64,000 bases of DNA, taken from assembly GCA_023101725.1 (NCBI GenBank), contig JALJCO010012701.1:10001-74000 (forward strand). The letters are read 5' to 3'. Below the pieces are notes generated by a model. The model ran no database searches, had not been told where the DNA came from, and worked only from the letters and a program-made list of their open reading frames with translations. This document shows positions 1 through 11,163 of this stretch, in pieces; within the stretch, counting starts at the first letter, position 1, and the number at the start of each line of letters is the position of its first letter. Both the position numbers and the translations under genes were made by a program. The DNA comes from Atherinomorus stipes (lineage: Eukaryota; Chordata; Actinopteri; Atheriniformes; Atherinidae).

Positions 1-120
1 AAATAAAAATTAATTATTTATTTAGTATTACATACTAGCAAAAGACTGATACCGATATTTTTTAAATCACATTTTAATGCCAATATCAGCAGATGAAATC
101 AGACATCCCTAATTTATACG
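1..120. repeat. fragment of a gatatcgg-type dispersed repeat
   Basis: The stretch contains accgatatt and caatatcagc motifs and ends near acatccctaa. The same motif family recurs at about 1063-1165, 18430-18600, 18920-19008, 30540-30640 and 46800-47035. This looks like a decayed hAT-like MITE; the class is inferred from the motif style only. Confidence 0.4.
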
Positions 121-416
121 CTATAAACATTTATTTTGTAAGATTAAATCTTTTATTCTTCACCCTGCAGACGTTCTGCGGTTTTACTGTGCTTGTTTAA
201 TAAATGAAATTCGTTATTTTGATTAGAAATTTCTAACTATCACAAAAACTTTGAGTGTCCTTTTAAGAAATGGACGAGATGAGTTGTGGAGATAATGAAG
301 TAACAGCAGTTAAAACCTGAACACTGTCTAATATATAACAGGTTCAATGTTCTCACGGTTTTAATAAAATTCACTATGATCTCAGAAAAACTGGCTTTCA
401 AACGGTAGAGCTGCTG

Positions 417-987
417 CACACACCAGAAACAGAGGTACCAGTTTGTACCTAAAAGGGTCCAAAAATTGTTGCTGGGGGGGGGGTTCCTTTCTGAAAGACA
501 TTTCTGTACCTTCATGGTCCATTTTTGTACCTTATCAAGCTGTATGAGTTAATAAAGTACAATTAAACCAATTAAAGATGATGAATAAAAGTCAATAAAA
601 TAGAGATTATGACAACAATCAAAGATGCTAATAATAAATGAATAATTATTATAGAAATATTAGGCCAAACACATATATAATTATACATGTAATTATTACT
701 ATGATTATTATGAAAATCATAATATAATAACTATAATTATACTACTGTTTAGAAGTACTGCTATTTATAGTTATTGTACAAGCTACACACATGTTTCAAT
801 GCTGCAGGTACCCTTAGGGTTGAAATGGTACAAATGTGTACTTTATATTACTTTGGACCCTTTTTCATAGTATATAGGTACTTCTGGCCTCATAAAGACC
901 AATATTGTACTTTGAGAGAATATTTGTAATAAATGTACGTACAGGTACAGAAATGATCCTGTCTGTACCTTTTGTTTTTCTGAGTGT
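417..987 (+). mobile_element. GTACC-rich MITE, copy 1
   Basis: About 570 bp with imperfect terminal inverted repeats (ccagaaacagaggtacc on the left, tttttctgagtgta on the right). The AT-rich core includes taattattactatgatt. Near-identical copies lie at 17301-17866 (same strand) and, reversed, at 22676-22990 (deleted), 27590-28040 (truncated) and 53243-53812. No transposase is encoded. The superfamily is not assigned. Confidence 0.8.
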
Positions 988-1062
988 AGTTAAACGGTAA
1001 AGCTGGAAATTCCCATGATCAGCTGATTTAATGAAGAATTTAAAAATACAGATGCAAGATAT

Positions 1063-1165
1063 CACCAGCCCGATATGGTCTCGGTCGATATCAGCTTTAA
1101 AACCGAATATTGATGTGGTATGTTATTGGCCGATATTGGTTTAAAACTGAATACTGATATATCAG
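1063..1165. repeat. gatatcgg-type dispersed repeat fragment
   Basis: Repeated cgatat, ggccgatattgg and cagcccgatatgg words match the family also seen at 1-120 and 18430-18600. Confidence 0.45.
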
Positions 1166-1783
1166 CCCGATATGGACCGACTTGATTAATTGATATATAA
1201 ATCCCAGGGGGCGTGGCAACAATATTAGGCCACGCCCACCGAGCATCAGACGTCTCTGGCAACTCCTCTTTTTGCACAAAGAATGAATATTACATCATTT
1301 TAGCTTTAATATTGTAGTCAGAATCGGCCATGAGAATTATCGGTTATCTGTATCGGTTAGAAATTTCCATGCGATGCGTCGCTATTTACAAACGTTAAAT
1401 TTTACAACCAACTCTGATATTCTGCCATAAACTTGCTCATATTAATTATACGGGTTATTTGCCATAAATTTGGTCGTGATGGACGACAGAAACTCTGAAA
1501 GTTTCTCTTCAATCTTTAATAACTGAGATGAATTTGCAGATAAAGTCGGTTGGTGAGATATCCGGTCTGCGAGCTCCGTCTCTGAGTTTTCTTCTCCGGT
1601 CAGAAGCTGAAGTCTCGCGCTCCACTTCCTGTTCACACAAATTCAAATTCCTCTGAACGAGTTTCTGATAAACATTCAATTTATTAATTTGCATATTTAG
1701 ATGTTATATTTAATCCAAGTTTCTCCATGAACAAATATTTGTTTACTGAGGAAGGTTCCTTCTGTGTCTGTGTTTAACTTCAG
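1166..1783. other. intron of the unidentified gene, no recognised element
   Basis: The DNA is mostly unique-looking and AT-rich. Two overlapping minus-strand open frames (1442-1694) show no family I recognise and have no splice context, so they are not called. Confidence 0.3.
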
Positions 1784-1861
1784 GTTTCACTCTAACGGAG
1801 GTGCAGAAGAAGCAGGCCATGCTGAACGCCTGCAAAAGCCATCCAGCAGGGAAACCCAAAG
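1784..1861 (+). CDS. penultimate coding exon of the unidentified gene
   Basis: The exon is 78 nt, with 2 nt completing a codon, 25 full codons and 1 nt carried over. The acceptor is tttaacttcag and the donor is G/GTACGA. It encodes a Lys/Gln-rich stretch around EVQKKQAML. Confidence 0.55.
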
Positions 1862-3390
1862 GTACGACGGCAGAGGGCAGCTGCACCTCAGTGGGATAGT
1901 TTTAGGGGCATTTTTCTTTACTTCTTCACAATAAAGCTCATACCTCATACTCATACATAAAAAAGTACAAATTCTGAGAAAAGAAAATCAGAAATTCTAC
2001 TTTTTTTCCCAGAAAAATTAAGAAAAAAAATGTAGATTTGTTTCAATTTCTAAAGAAAAACAAAAAACACTGAATTCTGAGAAATTTTCATAATTCTGAC
2101 TTGAATGTCAGAATTATGGATTTTTTTCAAAAATTTAAAGAAAAATTGAGACTTTAACCTCAGAAATCCACCTTTTCCCCGAAAATTAAGAAAAAAAAAT
2201 TAGAGAGATTTCCTTTTTTCAATTTCTGAAAAAAATCTGAATTCCTACTTCTTTTCAAAACATTAAGAAAAAAAGGGCTTTGTTTTTATTTCTAAAAGAA
2301 AAATGTCCAAATTAAACAAACAAACAAACAAAACAAAAAAACCTAAATTCCTCCTTTTTTTAACACGAAGAAAAAAAAAATTTTTTTTTCTATTTCTAAA
2401 AAAGTTTGAATCCTGAGAAATTAGTTAGAATTCTAAATTGAATGTCAGAATTACGATTTCTTTCTCAAAAGTCCGACATTTTACTCAGAATTATTGCTTC
2501 TTTGAGAAATTGAAAAAAAAAACAGACTTCAGTCTCAGAATTAGGACTTTTTTCCCAGAAAATTTAAAAATTCAATTTAGCGAGATTTTTTCCCCCAATT
2601 TCTAAAAAAAAAAAAAGTCTGAATTCTGAGAAAAAAAATCTGAATTCCTGGTTGTTTTTACTTGCATTAAGAAAACATGTTATATATTTTTTTCAGTTTC
2701 TAAAAAACATTCTGAGATCAGAATTAACTTGGAAAATTATGACTTCGTTCGATTCAGACTTTTTCCCAGAATTCGACTTTTTCCTAGAAATACAAAAAAC
2801 AGGATTCTGGGAGTTTTTTCTGTTAAATTTTTGAAAAAGTCAGAATTCTATGGGAAAAAAAGTTTTTTTTTTTTTTTTCATTACGGAAAAAAATCAGAAC
2901 GCCTTTTGTTCAGAACATTAAGAAAAAAAATTGCAGATTTATTTTTTCAATTTCTGAAAAAAAGGTCAGAATTGTGAGATTAAAATCTGAATTCGGCCTT
3001 TTTGTCATAATTCTATTTTCCCCCGTGGCCCTGATGGTCTCCCGTAGGGAAACCTGGAGCGTAATCTCTGGATGCTAAATGGGATTAAAGGGTTCAGATT
3101 CTGCAGGTTCAAATAAAAACCAGATTTTAGTGACGTTGCTGAACTCCGACCCGATTTCCCACCGTCCGGATGTGATTGACACACAGCTGCTCAGGTCTTA
3201 ATTAACACGATCTTCTCCTCTGTTGCCCCCCCCAGCGGTGACCAGACCCTACTGCGACTTCCTCCTCCGACAGAAGCACCCCTCCCTCCCCACCGCGCTG
3301 CCCCAGCAGCAGGTCTTCATGCTGGCCGAGCCCAAACGCAAAACCACCTTCTGGCACAACATCGGGAGACTGACGCCGTTCAAAAAGTGA
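1784..3390 (+). CDS. 3' end of an unidentified protein-coding gene (last two coding exons)
   Basis: Two exons join in frame: 1784-1861 (acceptor ttcag, donor AAAG/gtacga) and 3236-3390 (acceptor cccag, stop TGA 3388-3390). The split codon G/CG restores one frame. The joined C-terminal tail is about 77 residues, begins around [20 protein letters not shown] and ends in a basic tail [15 protein letters not shown]. It is rich in Lys, Arg and Gln, with no signal peptide, membrane segment or known catalytic motif. I do not recognise the family. The gene runs tail-to-tail with map3k8, so a gene near MAP3K8 in other vertebrates is a reasonable place to look, but that is inference. Coding sense is supported by the splice signals, matching phases and GC-rich third positions against an AT-rich intron. 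Confidence 0.6.
1920..3020. repeat. degenerate A/T-rich array built on tcagaattctgag
   Basis: Words such as cagaattctgag, gaaaaaa and ttttttcc recur irregularly through the intron before the terminal exon. The composition and words resemble the stretch at 36300-37420 in mtpap intron 5, suggesting one decayed repeat family or similar simple-sequence growth. Confidence 0.5.
3236..3390 (+). CDS. terminal coding exon of the unidentified gene
   Basis: The exon has 155 coding nt after a C-rich tract and acceptor cccag. It encodes a basic C terminus ending LTPFKK and stops with TGA at 3388-3390. The third positions are strongly G/C, unlike the flanking DNA. Confidence 0.6.
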
Positions 3391-3607
3391 AGGCAGCGTT
3401 GGTGGGGGGGTGGAGGGGGGGAGAAGAGCGCTCTGCTCGTGCCTGATAGACCCTTTTTAATTATTCCTCTCATTTCTTTCCTACTCGTAACATTTCCTGG
3501 ATCCAGACACAGACTTGTTGCATAGATGAAGATGATGATGATGAGGAGATTATTTTTCTGAAAGCACTTTATCGGTTGGTCAACAATCAGACTTGAGAAC
3601 GGTCTCC

Positions 3608-3676
3608 CAGAGACAAACGTGGAGACAAACGTGGAGACAAAGGTGGAGACAAAGGTGGAGACAAACGTGGAGACGG
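3608..3676 (+). repeat. 12-bp tandem repeat
   Basis: About five to six copies of gtggagacaaac / gtggagacaaag lie in the 3' UTR of the unidentified gene. Confidence 0.8.
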
Positions 3677-3732
3677 ACTTCTGCTTCATTTCCTTCTCCT
3701 GCTCCTGAAACCAGACGCCATTTTGACGACTG

Positions 3733-3815
3733 TCCTGCTGCGCGAGCTCGGACTCGCGGCGGCGCGAGCTCGGACTCGTCCTGCTGCGCGAGCTCGGACT
3801 CGCGGCGGCGCCGCC
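3733..3815 (+). repeat. GC-rich CpG tandem duplication
   Basis: Units built on gcgagctcggactcg and gcggcgg recur three times, with a larger duplication of roughly 45 bp. The stretch is very CpG-rich compared with its surroundings and lies in the 3' UTR. Confidence 0.7.
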
Positions 3816-4672
3816 TCTGTGAAAACGCTGCCTGTTGTTTCACTTCACTGTTTTATTGCTTTTATTTGTTTTTTATTTGACAGATTTGCCAACTTTTCAT
3901 AGTGTCAGAGGATGATTTTTATAACCGTGCTGATCTGTGTCTGCTTTAGGAGAAAAAAGAAGGGAAAATCGGGATGGGGGCGGAGTTTTTCCCGCTTTTT
4001 CTGTGTGCAGTCGCGTCGTTCCAGGATCACGTCGTCACGTTCGTGGGTTTTGTGTGTTCTGGTCCGTTTGCGGACTCGGATACGACGCAGACGAACAGCA
4101 GCGAGGCCCCCCTCGCTCCAGCTCCGGACCTTCCTCCCCGTTTGACCTGCGACTCCTCCGCGTGCCCGCCACGTCACCGGAACTACAACAACCTGTTTCT
4201 CCCGCTTTTATTTGATGAAGTGCCATTTGAGGTGTGACACGGATGACTTACAATGACATGCATGGATGTGATGAAAAAATACTGTGAAGAATATTTTTTT
4301 ATCTCTGAAGAACCCCCCCTCCCCGCAGATTTACCGAGGCGTCGGCGTACGGAGCTGAAACACTCGTACTTATGCTACCCAGTCCTCCTGCTCTGTTTAT
4401 CTGCTCTCTTGTGTAATCTCATTTCAGATGCAGTGATATTCAGTAAAATGTACTCCTTTCAACTTTATGTTCAAATGTTAAACAATATTAAACATTCCTT
4501 GAGCTGAAGAAGCAAACGGTGATTATTTCCAGCAAAGTCTTTTATTTGTTCCTTTATTTTATTGGTTTTATTCTAATTTCAAGCAGCTTCTTGGCTTTAA
4601 AGTGCAACTTTTTCCATTTTTCTTCCATTTTCAGAGCATCCGTTGTAGTGTTTGTATTACAATATCAATAAA

Positions 4673-5209
4673 ATGGTGAGGTTTGGGAGTGATGCAATGA
4701 TTTCCACCTCTGCACTGAAAAAAAACACACTATGATAGAGGATAAAATATCATTTACATAGGCTCGTTATGAAAAAAAAATAAAAGGAGATAGCGACAAT
4801 TTTTTCATCAAAGCAATAATTTAAAAAACATCCACAGAACATCAAGAGGGTGCAGAATAAAATTTCATTTTAGCCAAAATTCTTTATAGCACGTTAGCGA
4901 CGTAACGATTACCGATAAAATGGATAACGGTGATAAAATTCCCATCCATAATACCGTTTCAAATTTGAATTCTCTTTAAAACCGTGACTGATTACTGCAC
5001 TTTGAAAAGCTGCCAGTGATGCTGCTGGAAAAGCAGCAGTCCCAGTTTACAACGTTTGATTCACGAAAACGTGGCGAAGTCATCGAAGGCGCCCACGTGG
5101 ACGTTTCTGGAGATTTTACCTCCTTTAGATAAAGTAGAAGTCTAACACCATTATGGATATTTTTAAAGATGCTGGTGGAAATTTCAATAATATCCTGATA
5201 ACAGAGATA
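4673..5209. other. intergenic, nothing recognised
   Basis: AT-rich sequence. A short segment near 4893-4960 has cgattaccgataaaatgg words typical of decayed fish MITEs, but no ends could be placed. Confidence 0.3.
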
Positions 5210-6401
5210 CACTATACTGCCAAAAGTATTTGCTCCCCATCCAGATGATGGAATCAGGTGTTCCATCACTTCCACAGGTGCATAAATGAAGCAGCTCGGC
5301 ATGCAGACTGTTTCTACAAACGTGTGAAAGAATGTGTCGCTCTCAGGAATCAGTGAATTCCAGCGTGGAACTGTGATAGGATGCCACCTGCAACAATCCA
5401 GCGGTGAAATTTCCTCCTAAATATTCCACAGTCAGCTGTCAGCTGGATTATAAGAACATGGAAGTGTTTGGGAACGACAGCATCTCAGCCATGAAGTGTT
5501 CGTCCACGTAAACTGATGGAGCGGGTCAGTGATGCTGAAGCTCATAGTGAGAAGAGGTGGCCAACTTTCTGCAAGTCAATCACTACAGACCTCCAACCTT
5601 CATGTGGCCTTCAGATCAGATCAAGAACAGTGACAGAGAGCTTCATGGAATGGGTTTCCATGGCGACCAGCTGCATCCATCCATACATCACCAAGTGCGA
5701 TGCAAAGCGTGGATGCAGTGGTGGAAAGCAGCCGCCACTGGACTCTAGAGCAGTGGAGGCGTCTCTGGAGGACCAATCACGCTTCTCCGTCTGCAATCTG
5801 ATGGAGGAGTCTGGGTTTGGTGGTTGCCAGGACAACGGTACTTGTCTGACTGCATTGTGCCAAGTGTAAAGTTTGGTGGAGGGGGGATTATGGTGTGGGG
5901 GTGTTTTCAGGAGCTGGGCTTGGCCCCTTAGTTCCAGTGAAAGGAACTCTGAATGCTTCAGCATACCAAGACATTCTGGACAATTCCATGTCCCAACTTT
6001 GTGGGACCAGTTTGGAGCTGGCCCCTTCCTCTTCCAACATGACTGTGCACCACAAAGCAGGTCCATGAAGACCTGGATGCAGAGTCTGGTGTGGAGGAAC
6101 TGGACTGGCCTGCACAGAGTCCTGACCTCAACCCCATAGAACACCTTTGGGATGAATCAGAGCGGAGACTGAGAGCCAGGCCTTCTGGTCCAACATCAGT
6201 GTGACCTCACAAATGTGCTTCTGGAAGATGGTCAAAGATTCCCAGAAACACTCCTAAACCTTGTGGACAGCCTTCCCAGAAGATGAAGCTGTTCTAGCTG
6301 CAAAGGTGGACCAACGTCATCCTGAACCCGACGGATCAGGAATGATGTCACTGAAGCTCAGATGTGGGTCACAGCAGGTGAGACGATACTGTATATGTGA
6401 A
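5210..6401 (+). mobile_element. decayed Tc1/mariner transposon with broken transposase
   Basis: The left end cactatactgccaaaag is a typical fish Tc1 terminus. Internal sequence translates in changing frames to Tc1 landmarks: a DQSRF segment near 5783, a [15 protein letters not shown] segment near 5876-5915, and a tail near 6250-6330. The right end near 6375-6401 is decayed. Frameshifts and stops break the frame between the DDE-region pieces, so this is a pseudogene. Open frames at 5516-5869 and 5873-6139 are fragments of it. The size, about 1.2 kb, is usual for Tc1 elements. Confidence 0.8.
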
Positions 6402-7327
6402 AAATCTGCTTATTCTGCTTGTGAGAAGTTAGTGTCTTTGGTTAAAACCTGCAGTCTGCAGCTCAAAAAAGGAAGAAGAAAAAAAATTGAGCTCCCAGAT
6501 ATGTAAATTAGGTATAATTATTGCTAATTTAAAGCAATAAAAATAGAGAAAACATCCTAAATACAAATTCACATCAAATATGTTGTAGCAGAACTTATAT
6601 GTTCATGTGTTTGTTGACCTGGAGGTCAGTGGCGTTAATAAACTGTACTGAGAGGTTATACGAACTCCTACCAGCAGATGGCGGTATTTTATCAGCACCT
6701 GTCTGTTTCAGCCACAGCTTTCAGATCAGCCTCAGTCAGAGGAAACCCCCCTCACCGCCCACTCTCATGTGATGTTTGCAGAAAGAGGAAGAGTTGGTCC
6801 AGAAATGCAAATAGACAAAAACGGTTTCTACAGTTCAAACCCATCAGAGCCCTTCATGTAAAACCAGCAGCTAACACACCCATGGCTGAAAAAGAAGGTG
6901 TTACAGTGGGGGAGAAGAGACACTTCAAGTCTTATTTATATGCCCCCCCCACCCCCCTTATTTATGCATACAGAGTTGCATGTAGTCTGTAACCATTGAA
7001 ATATCTGTTCTGGTACGTTTGTTAGATTTCAGCAGCTGGAAACGGGAGGATGGGTACTGACTCTCTTTCCAGCCACGTTTGTGCTGGATTACATCCAAAC
7101 AGAAACGCTGAGGCGAGAATGGAATGTCTCTCCATGCTGTTTGCGTTTGGACGGCTTTGGATTGGGAGGGGTCAACTTCACCTGCTTCTGTCTGCAGCTG
7201 CATTCTAGTCAAACATGTTGGAAGCTGTCAGCGTCTCGCTCGGAGCAATGTTGTGTTTGGAGAGCTAACGAGCACAGCCACAAACCCCGCCGGGGGGGCT
7301 TGTTCTTTATATTTCACCTATTCTTAA
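6402..7327. other. intergenic, nothing firmly recognised
   Basis: Unique-looking sequence with open frames at 6678-6992 (+) and 7081-7356 (+). Neither has a recognisable domain, splice context or codon bias strong enough to call. Confidence 0.3.
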
Positions 7328-8160
7328 AGGAACAGTCCGCCCACAGAATGATGTAACTTTATCTTCCACCCCCCCTCATGGTGAGAAAGACTCTGCAGCA
7401 CTTTTTTAATATCTCAAATGCAGCCGGTGATCAGGAAGGCTTCTCGTTTCCCCCCAACTTTCATATAATGGAGTTCACCGGGGTCCGAGCTAAAAAGGTC
7501 CATTAAAGTCCACAAAAACGTGTCAAGGATTATCCCTCCGGCCGGTGGGGGGAGGAGAAAGATGGGACCTCCCGGGGATATCACCCCCCCTGTTTTTATA
7601 CGTTTAAATAGAAAAACAAAAAAATTTAATTTTACTTAGAGAGAAAGGAAGGAAAAAAGGAAAAGGGCTTGCTAAAAAGAAAACTATAAAAAAAAGAGAC
7701 ACGCGGGTGGCGGGGGGGGGTACAAGGGGGGGGAGTAGAGGGGCATTGGGGGTTGAAAGCGGACTGAAACGCAAACCCGGAAGCCCAATCTCCCCTCGGG
7801 GGCCCAGGGACGCGGGGACGGGTTTAAGAGCATTTTATGGAATTAAGCCGCATAGAGGGGAACTGCGGGTAGTGCCGGGGGAAACGGATAACAGTTCAAC
7901 AAACGGCTTCATAGTACCATTCCTCAGGATAAATCAATCTGGGAACTTTTGAATAAGTAAGAAAGGGGAACAGACAGAGGGGGAAGAGGCAGGAAGTAAA
8001 CATATTCCTCCATACTGCTCGTCCAACGTAATCCAAGTGTCCTGAGTGGGTAGCATCCAGAATTTACTGGAAACTAAGTCATTTAGTAGATTTTTAGAGA
8101 CTAAACAGTAGAACATCAGTACTACATCAGTACTACATCTTACTGTAGCGAAGCAGCATA
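7328..8160 (+). mobile_element. TTAA-flanked MITE (aggaacagtcc family), disrupted copy
   Basis: The left end is TTAA (7324-7327) followed by aggaacagtccgccca. The first 200 bp match the start of the 50550 element and the inverse of the ends at 52340 and 56991. Similarity stops near 7530 and resumes near 7995 with cctccatactgctcgtcc, through a paired tcagtactaca segment near 8115. The 450 bp between look foreign or badly read. TTAA target sites suggest a piggyBac- or Kolobok-type mover, which is inference. Confidence 0.65.
7535..7985. other. anomalous G-rich patch inside the TTAA element
   Basis: Long G and A runs, GGGG clusters and no match to the other copies of the host element. An open frame at 7707-7952 is not believed. 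The patch is either an insertion or low-quality consensus. Confidence 0.35.
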
Positions 8161-9614
8161 TGCGCGTTACGAAACTACGGAAGCCTCAGTTGGCCTTTTT
8201 AACGTGGGAGTTTATGGGGATTTGCTCTGTTTTGCGCCCCTAGTGGATGAAGGGAGAACTGACTTCTTCTGGGTCGCCTCACAGTTGGCCACCGGAGGTT
8301 GCTGCTTTTATGACGCGCTATGATTTGATATGATGTGATGTGATATAATACGATTGGTGCTGCAATAAGTTCATCCTGATTAATCACATTGCTTTTATCA
8401 CTTCTAGAACACATTTAGGATTAAAGGCGTCTCAGCAGGAATTCTGCATTTATCTTTAGTGGACCAGAATACTGAACCCTGTCCTCACATGTCTCCCTGA
8501 AGTCCATCAGACAGCAGTTTAGTGCAGAGTGCTGCTGATCCTCACAGGCTGATTCACAGCAACGTGAAGCTGAAATCCAGCTCTGAGTCCTGGACTGCTC
8601 CCAGATCTCTGGCTTGGTTTTAGCCTTTCAGCTGTAAAACAAAAGTTTATGTGTTTTCTGCATATAGCAGCACTAAAGAATAACTTACTCTCTTGTTTTA
8701 CAATGGGATTAACTTAGGATTCATCTTTTGACAGCCCTAAATACAATATATCAGATTCAATACACTGATGCAATGCAATACGATACTAAGCTAATACGAT
8801 ATGACACATAAGATACGATACGCCATGATTCCATACAATGCCATATACGATATATGATACAATACACTATGATAAATACAATACAGTTCGACATGATACA
8901 GTAAAACACTTTATTGTTTCCATCAGGACATTTTCTGGACACAAATGCTGCTACAAAACTGCCTTGATGATATAAATACACCACACAGCATAGCAAAGCC
9001 GCTAGCTTGTCTTAGCTAGGTTTATTTTACATGAATCAGTTCATAAACAGATAATTATAAAATGCTCTGATTATTTGTTTTAATTTGACAGTAAAGACAG
9101 AAGAAAATGTGAAGTTATTCAGTCTTAAATCATATAATAAGACGTACACAACAAGGATCAGACGTTCTCTCTACGTTCGTTTCATTTGCTCAGCACGACA
9201 TCGGCATCAGTATTCCACGGGAATTAACAGGAGGTCCATAAAGAACTATAAATCATACAGCACGTCTGTGTAATGCACACATACTTAGATAGATAGCTTA
9301 CACTTTTAAAGCTAGAATCAACCCTGACGGTTCAAATAAATAAATGTACATTTATTATGATACTACCACGCTAGCATGATATTTGCACAGCATTGTACGC
9401 ATTCACCATCCTTCCATCCATTTCCAGCACAAACACTAATATTTACACACAACCTGGTTTAGATTCATTCACATACGCTCATTTTTTCTGATTAAACGTT
9501 CAGTTGAATCATTTTTCCATCAGTCGTTGTGTTATTGACCAGTTTCCTCCGTCAGAGTGAAGGATGCGGGAGAAAGTCTGCAGGAGGATGTTCAGGGCTC
9601 GGCCCGTGTGATTG
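8161..9614. other. intergenic with degenerate gatacgatac stretches
   Basis: Segments at 8305-8355 and 8745-8905 are irregular repeats of gatac, gatatg and atacgat words. The rest looks unique and no gene is recognised. Confidence 0.35.
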
Positions 9615-10149
9615 GCTGAATGTAGGACTGGGCGATAAACCGAAAATGTACCGACACGACATTTCCAGCGATAACCGACGTCATTTTTTCCCATGTCTGT
9701 ACGTTCGGTGCTGCGGCGCCTTTAAGAAAGCCGGCAGTGGAATTGCAGCACGGGACGTTTTTGTCCTCTCCAGCTTGCCGTAGTTTCTGTAACGTGACAT
9801 TCCTGCACTGGAGCTTCGTGTTTTTCATCATCTTCTGCATGTTTTCTGTACAACACATGTCTGTAAATGATCAGTTTATTTGATGTCAGTATAAAGTGAG
9901 AAACGTTTGAAGGAACGTTGTTTGTGTTAAACGTTTTCACAACGGTAGTGATGCTAATTGCGTTAGCCTGTCTATGGGTTTTTCAATGTTAAGTTAGCAT
10001 TCATGCTAATCGATAGTCGTGTGTGCGTTTAATGGGAGACTCAGCACTGGTTTCCATGGACACAAAGTAATATTTGCTCATATGTAGATAAGAATTTAAC
10101 TAATTTGAGTTAATCAGTTTAATAATTAATGATTCATTCATTAATATGA

Positions 10150-10545
10150 TATTGGCTGCACAGGGGGGGGGGGGGTAGGACCGCAGCCCCAAAGAAAGAA
10201 GGTCACTGGTTCGGATCCCGGGGGGGGGGGGGGGTTCAAAAACCCCCAGAGGGGTCCTCCTGTGGGGGGGTTGTATGTTCTTCCTGGTGGGTGGGGGTGT
10301 TCTCTCCGGGGGCTCCCGGCCTCCCCCCAAAAGTAAAAAAAAAAGATTATGAGGTTAATTGACCCTCCAAAATTCCCCTGAGGAAGGAAGGGGGGGGTGG
10401 ATGGTGGTTGTTCTTTGGGGGGGGTGCGGGGGAGAGTGGGGGGCCGTCCCGGGGGGGCCCCCCCCCCCGCCCTGGTAATAGGTGGGGGGGCTCCAGCCAC
10501 CCCGCGACCCTGAAATGGGGGAGCGGTACAGGAAAGGCCTGAAAT
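10150..10545 (+). mobile_element. tRNA-derived SINE with abnormal G/C runs
   Basis: A box-B-like GGTTCGGATCC lies at 10208-10218. Later come ggttaattgaccctccaaaattcccc and a gcgaccctgaaatgggggagc tail, in the order of a common teleost SINE. Between them are G13 (10163-10175), G15 (10220-10234) and other runs that do not fit the family. Sequences around both edges (taatatgatatt / taatatgcatatt) look like target-site duplications. Confidence 0.55.
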
Positions 10546-10757
10546 AATATGCATATTTGTATGTTTGTATTTCAGTCTCACAGTACTTCTCATATGTCCA
10601 AAACATCTATTGGGTGTTTATTGAGGAACCTGTTAGTCTATCTGCCAAACAAGAAGTCACGTGAAGCTCCAGTTAAAGCAGAATATCTGTTTTAATAAAA
10701 TGAAAATAAAAGTAGTTTTTGTCTGTTTTGGCTGGTTTATAGGAGGTTTACCCTTCA

Positions 10758-10763
10758 TTTATT
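10758..10763 (-). promoter_or_regulatory. candidate poly(A) signal for map3k8
   Basis: AATAAA on the minus strand, 270 bp past the map3k8 stop codon and inside the hAT element. A second one lies at 10798-10803. Use is inferred from position only. Confidence 0.3.
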
Positions 10764-11032
10764 GTTACTGAGGTGAACTGCTCAGTATATCCTGATATTT
10801 ATTTTTGGCCATTATCGCCCAGCCCTAGCTGAATGTGGTTTAGTGTGGAAGCTCTGTGATTGGTCAGTGGGACCAGTCAGGAAAGCAGCTGGGAAGCAGT
10901 CTGTGATTCCCGGTTTTCCCGACTCCTTCGGTTCATCTACGAGCCGTGCAGCCGCCGCTCACGTCCCAGAGGCTGAAGGCGAATTTCCAGCCGGCTCTGC
11001 AGCGTTCCAGCTTCGCTCCTGGTGCGACGCCG

Positions 11033-11163
11033 TTAGGTGACGGCCATATTCTGAGGCGGGGGTCCCGTTGCCAGCTTACTGTAACCTGACAAAGCTCCAA
11101 GGTCGATGTACAGCGATCCGTTCCTCCGAACGTGGCCCGAGCCTTCGGAGTAGAGAGACGACT
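11033..11163 (-). CDS. map3k8: map3k8 terminal coding exon
   Basis: 131 nt from tgcag/AGTCGT to stop TAA (11033-11035). Encodes the conserved C-terminal tail [15 protein letters not shown], whose loss activates mammalian Tpl2. Confidence 0.93.

Larger units (their letters stand above)
3391..4672 (+). other. probable 3' UTR of the unidentified gene
   Basis: The stretch follows the TGA at 3388 and is much more GC-rich than the intron. Possible poly(A) signals are ATTAAA at 4487-4492 and AATAAA at 4667-4672. It contains two short tandem repeats (3608-3676 and 3733-3815). The open frames on both strands here (for example 3249-3689 and 3905-4237) come from these repeats and high GC and are not called as genes. 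Confidence 0.45.
9623..10827. mobile_element. hAT-type element with 8-bp target duplication
   Basis: The ends are inverted: taggactgggcgata on the left and tatcgcccagcccta on the right. They are flanked by a perfect 8-bp direct repeat GCTGAATG at 9615-9622 and 10828-10835, as expected for hAT elements. No transposase frame is visible, so it is non-autonomous. A SINE-like segment sits inside at about 10150-10545. The right end lies about 200 bp beyond the map3k8 stop codon and supplies minus-strand AATAAA words. Confidence 0.85.

Noticed and set aside
6678..7356. Open frames of 91-104 codons
   Set aside because: No recognisable motif, no splice sites supporting them, and no match to neighbours.
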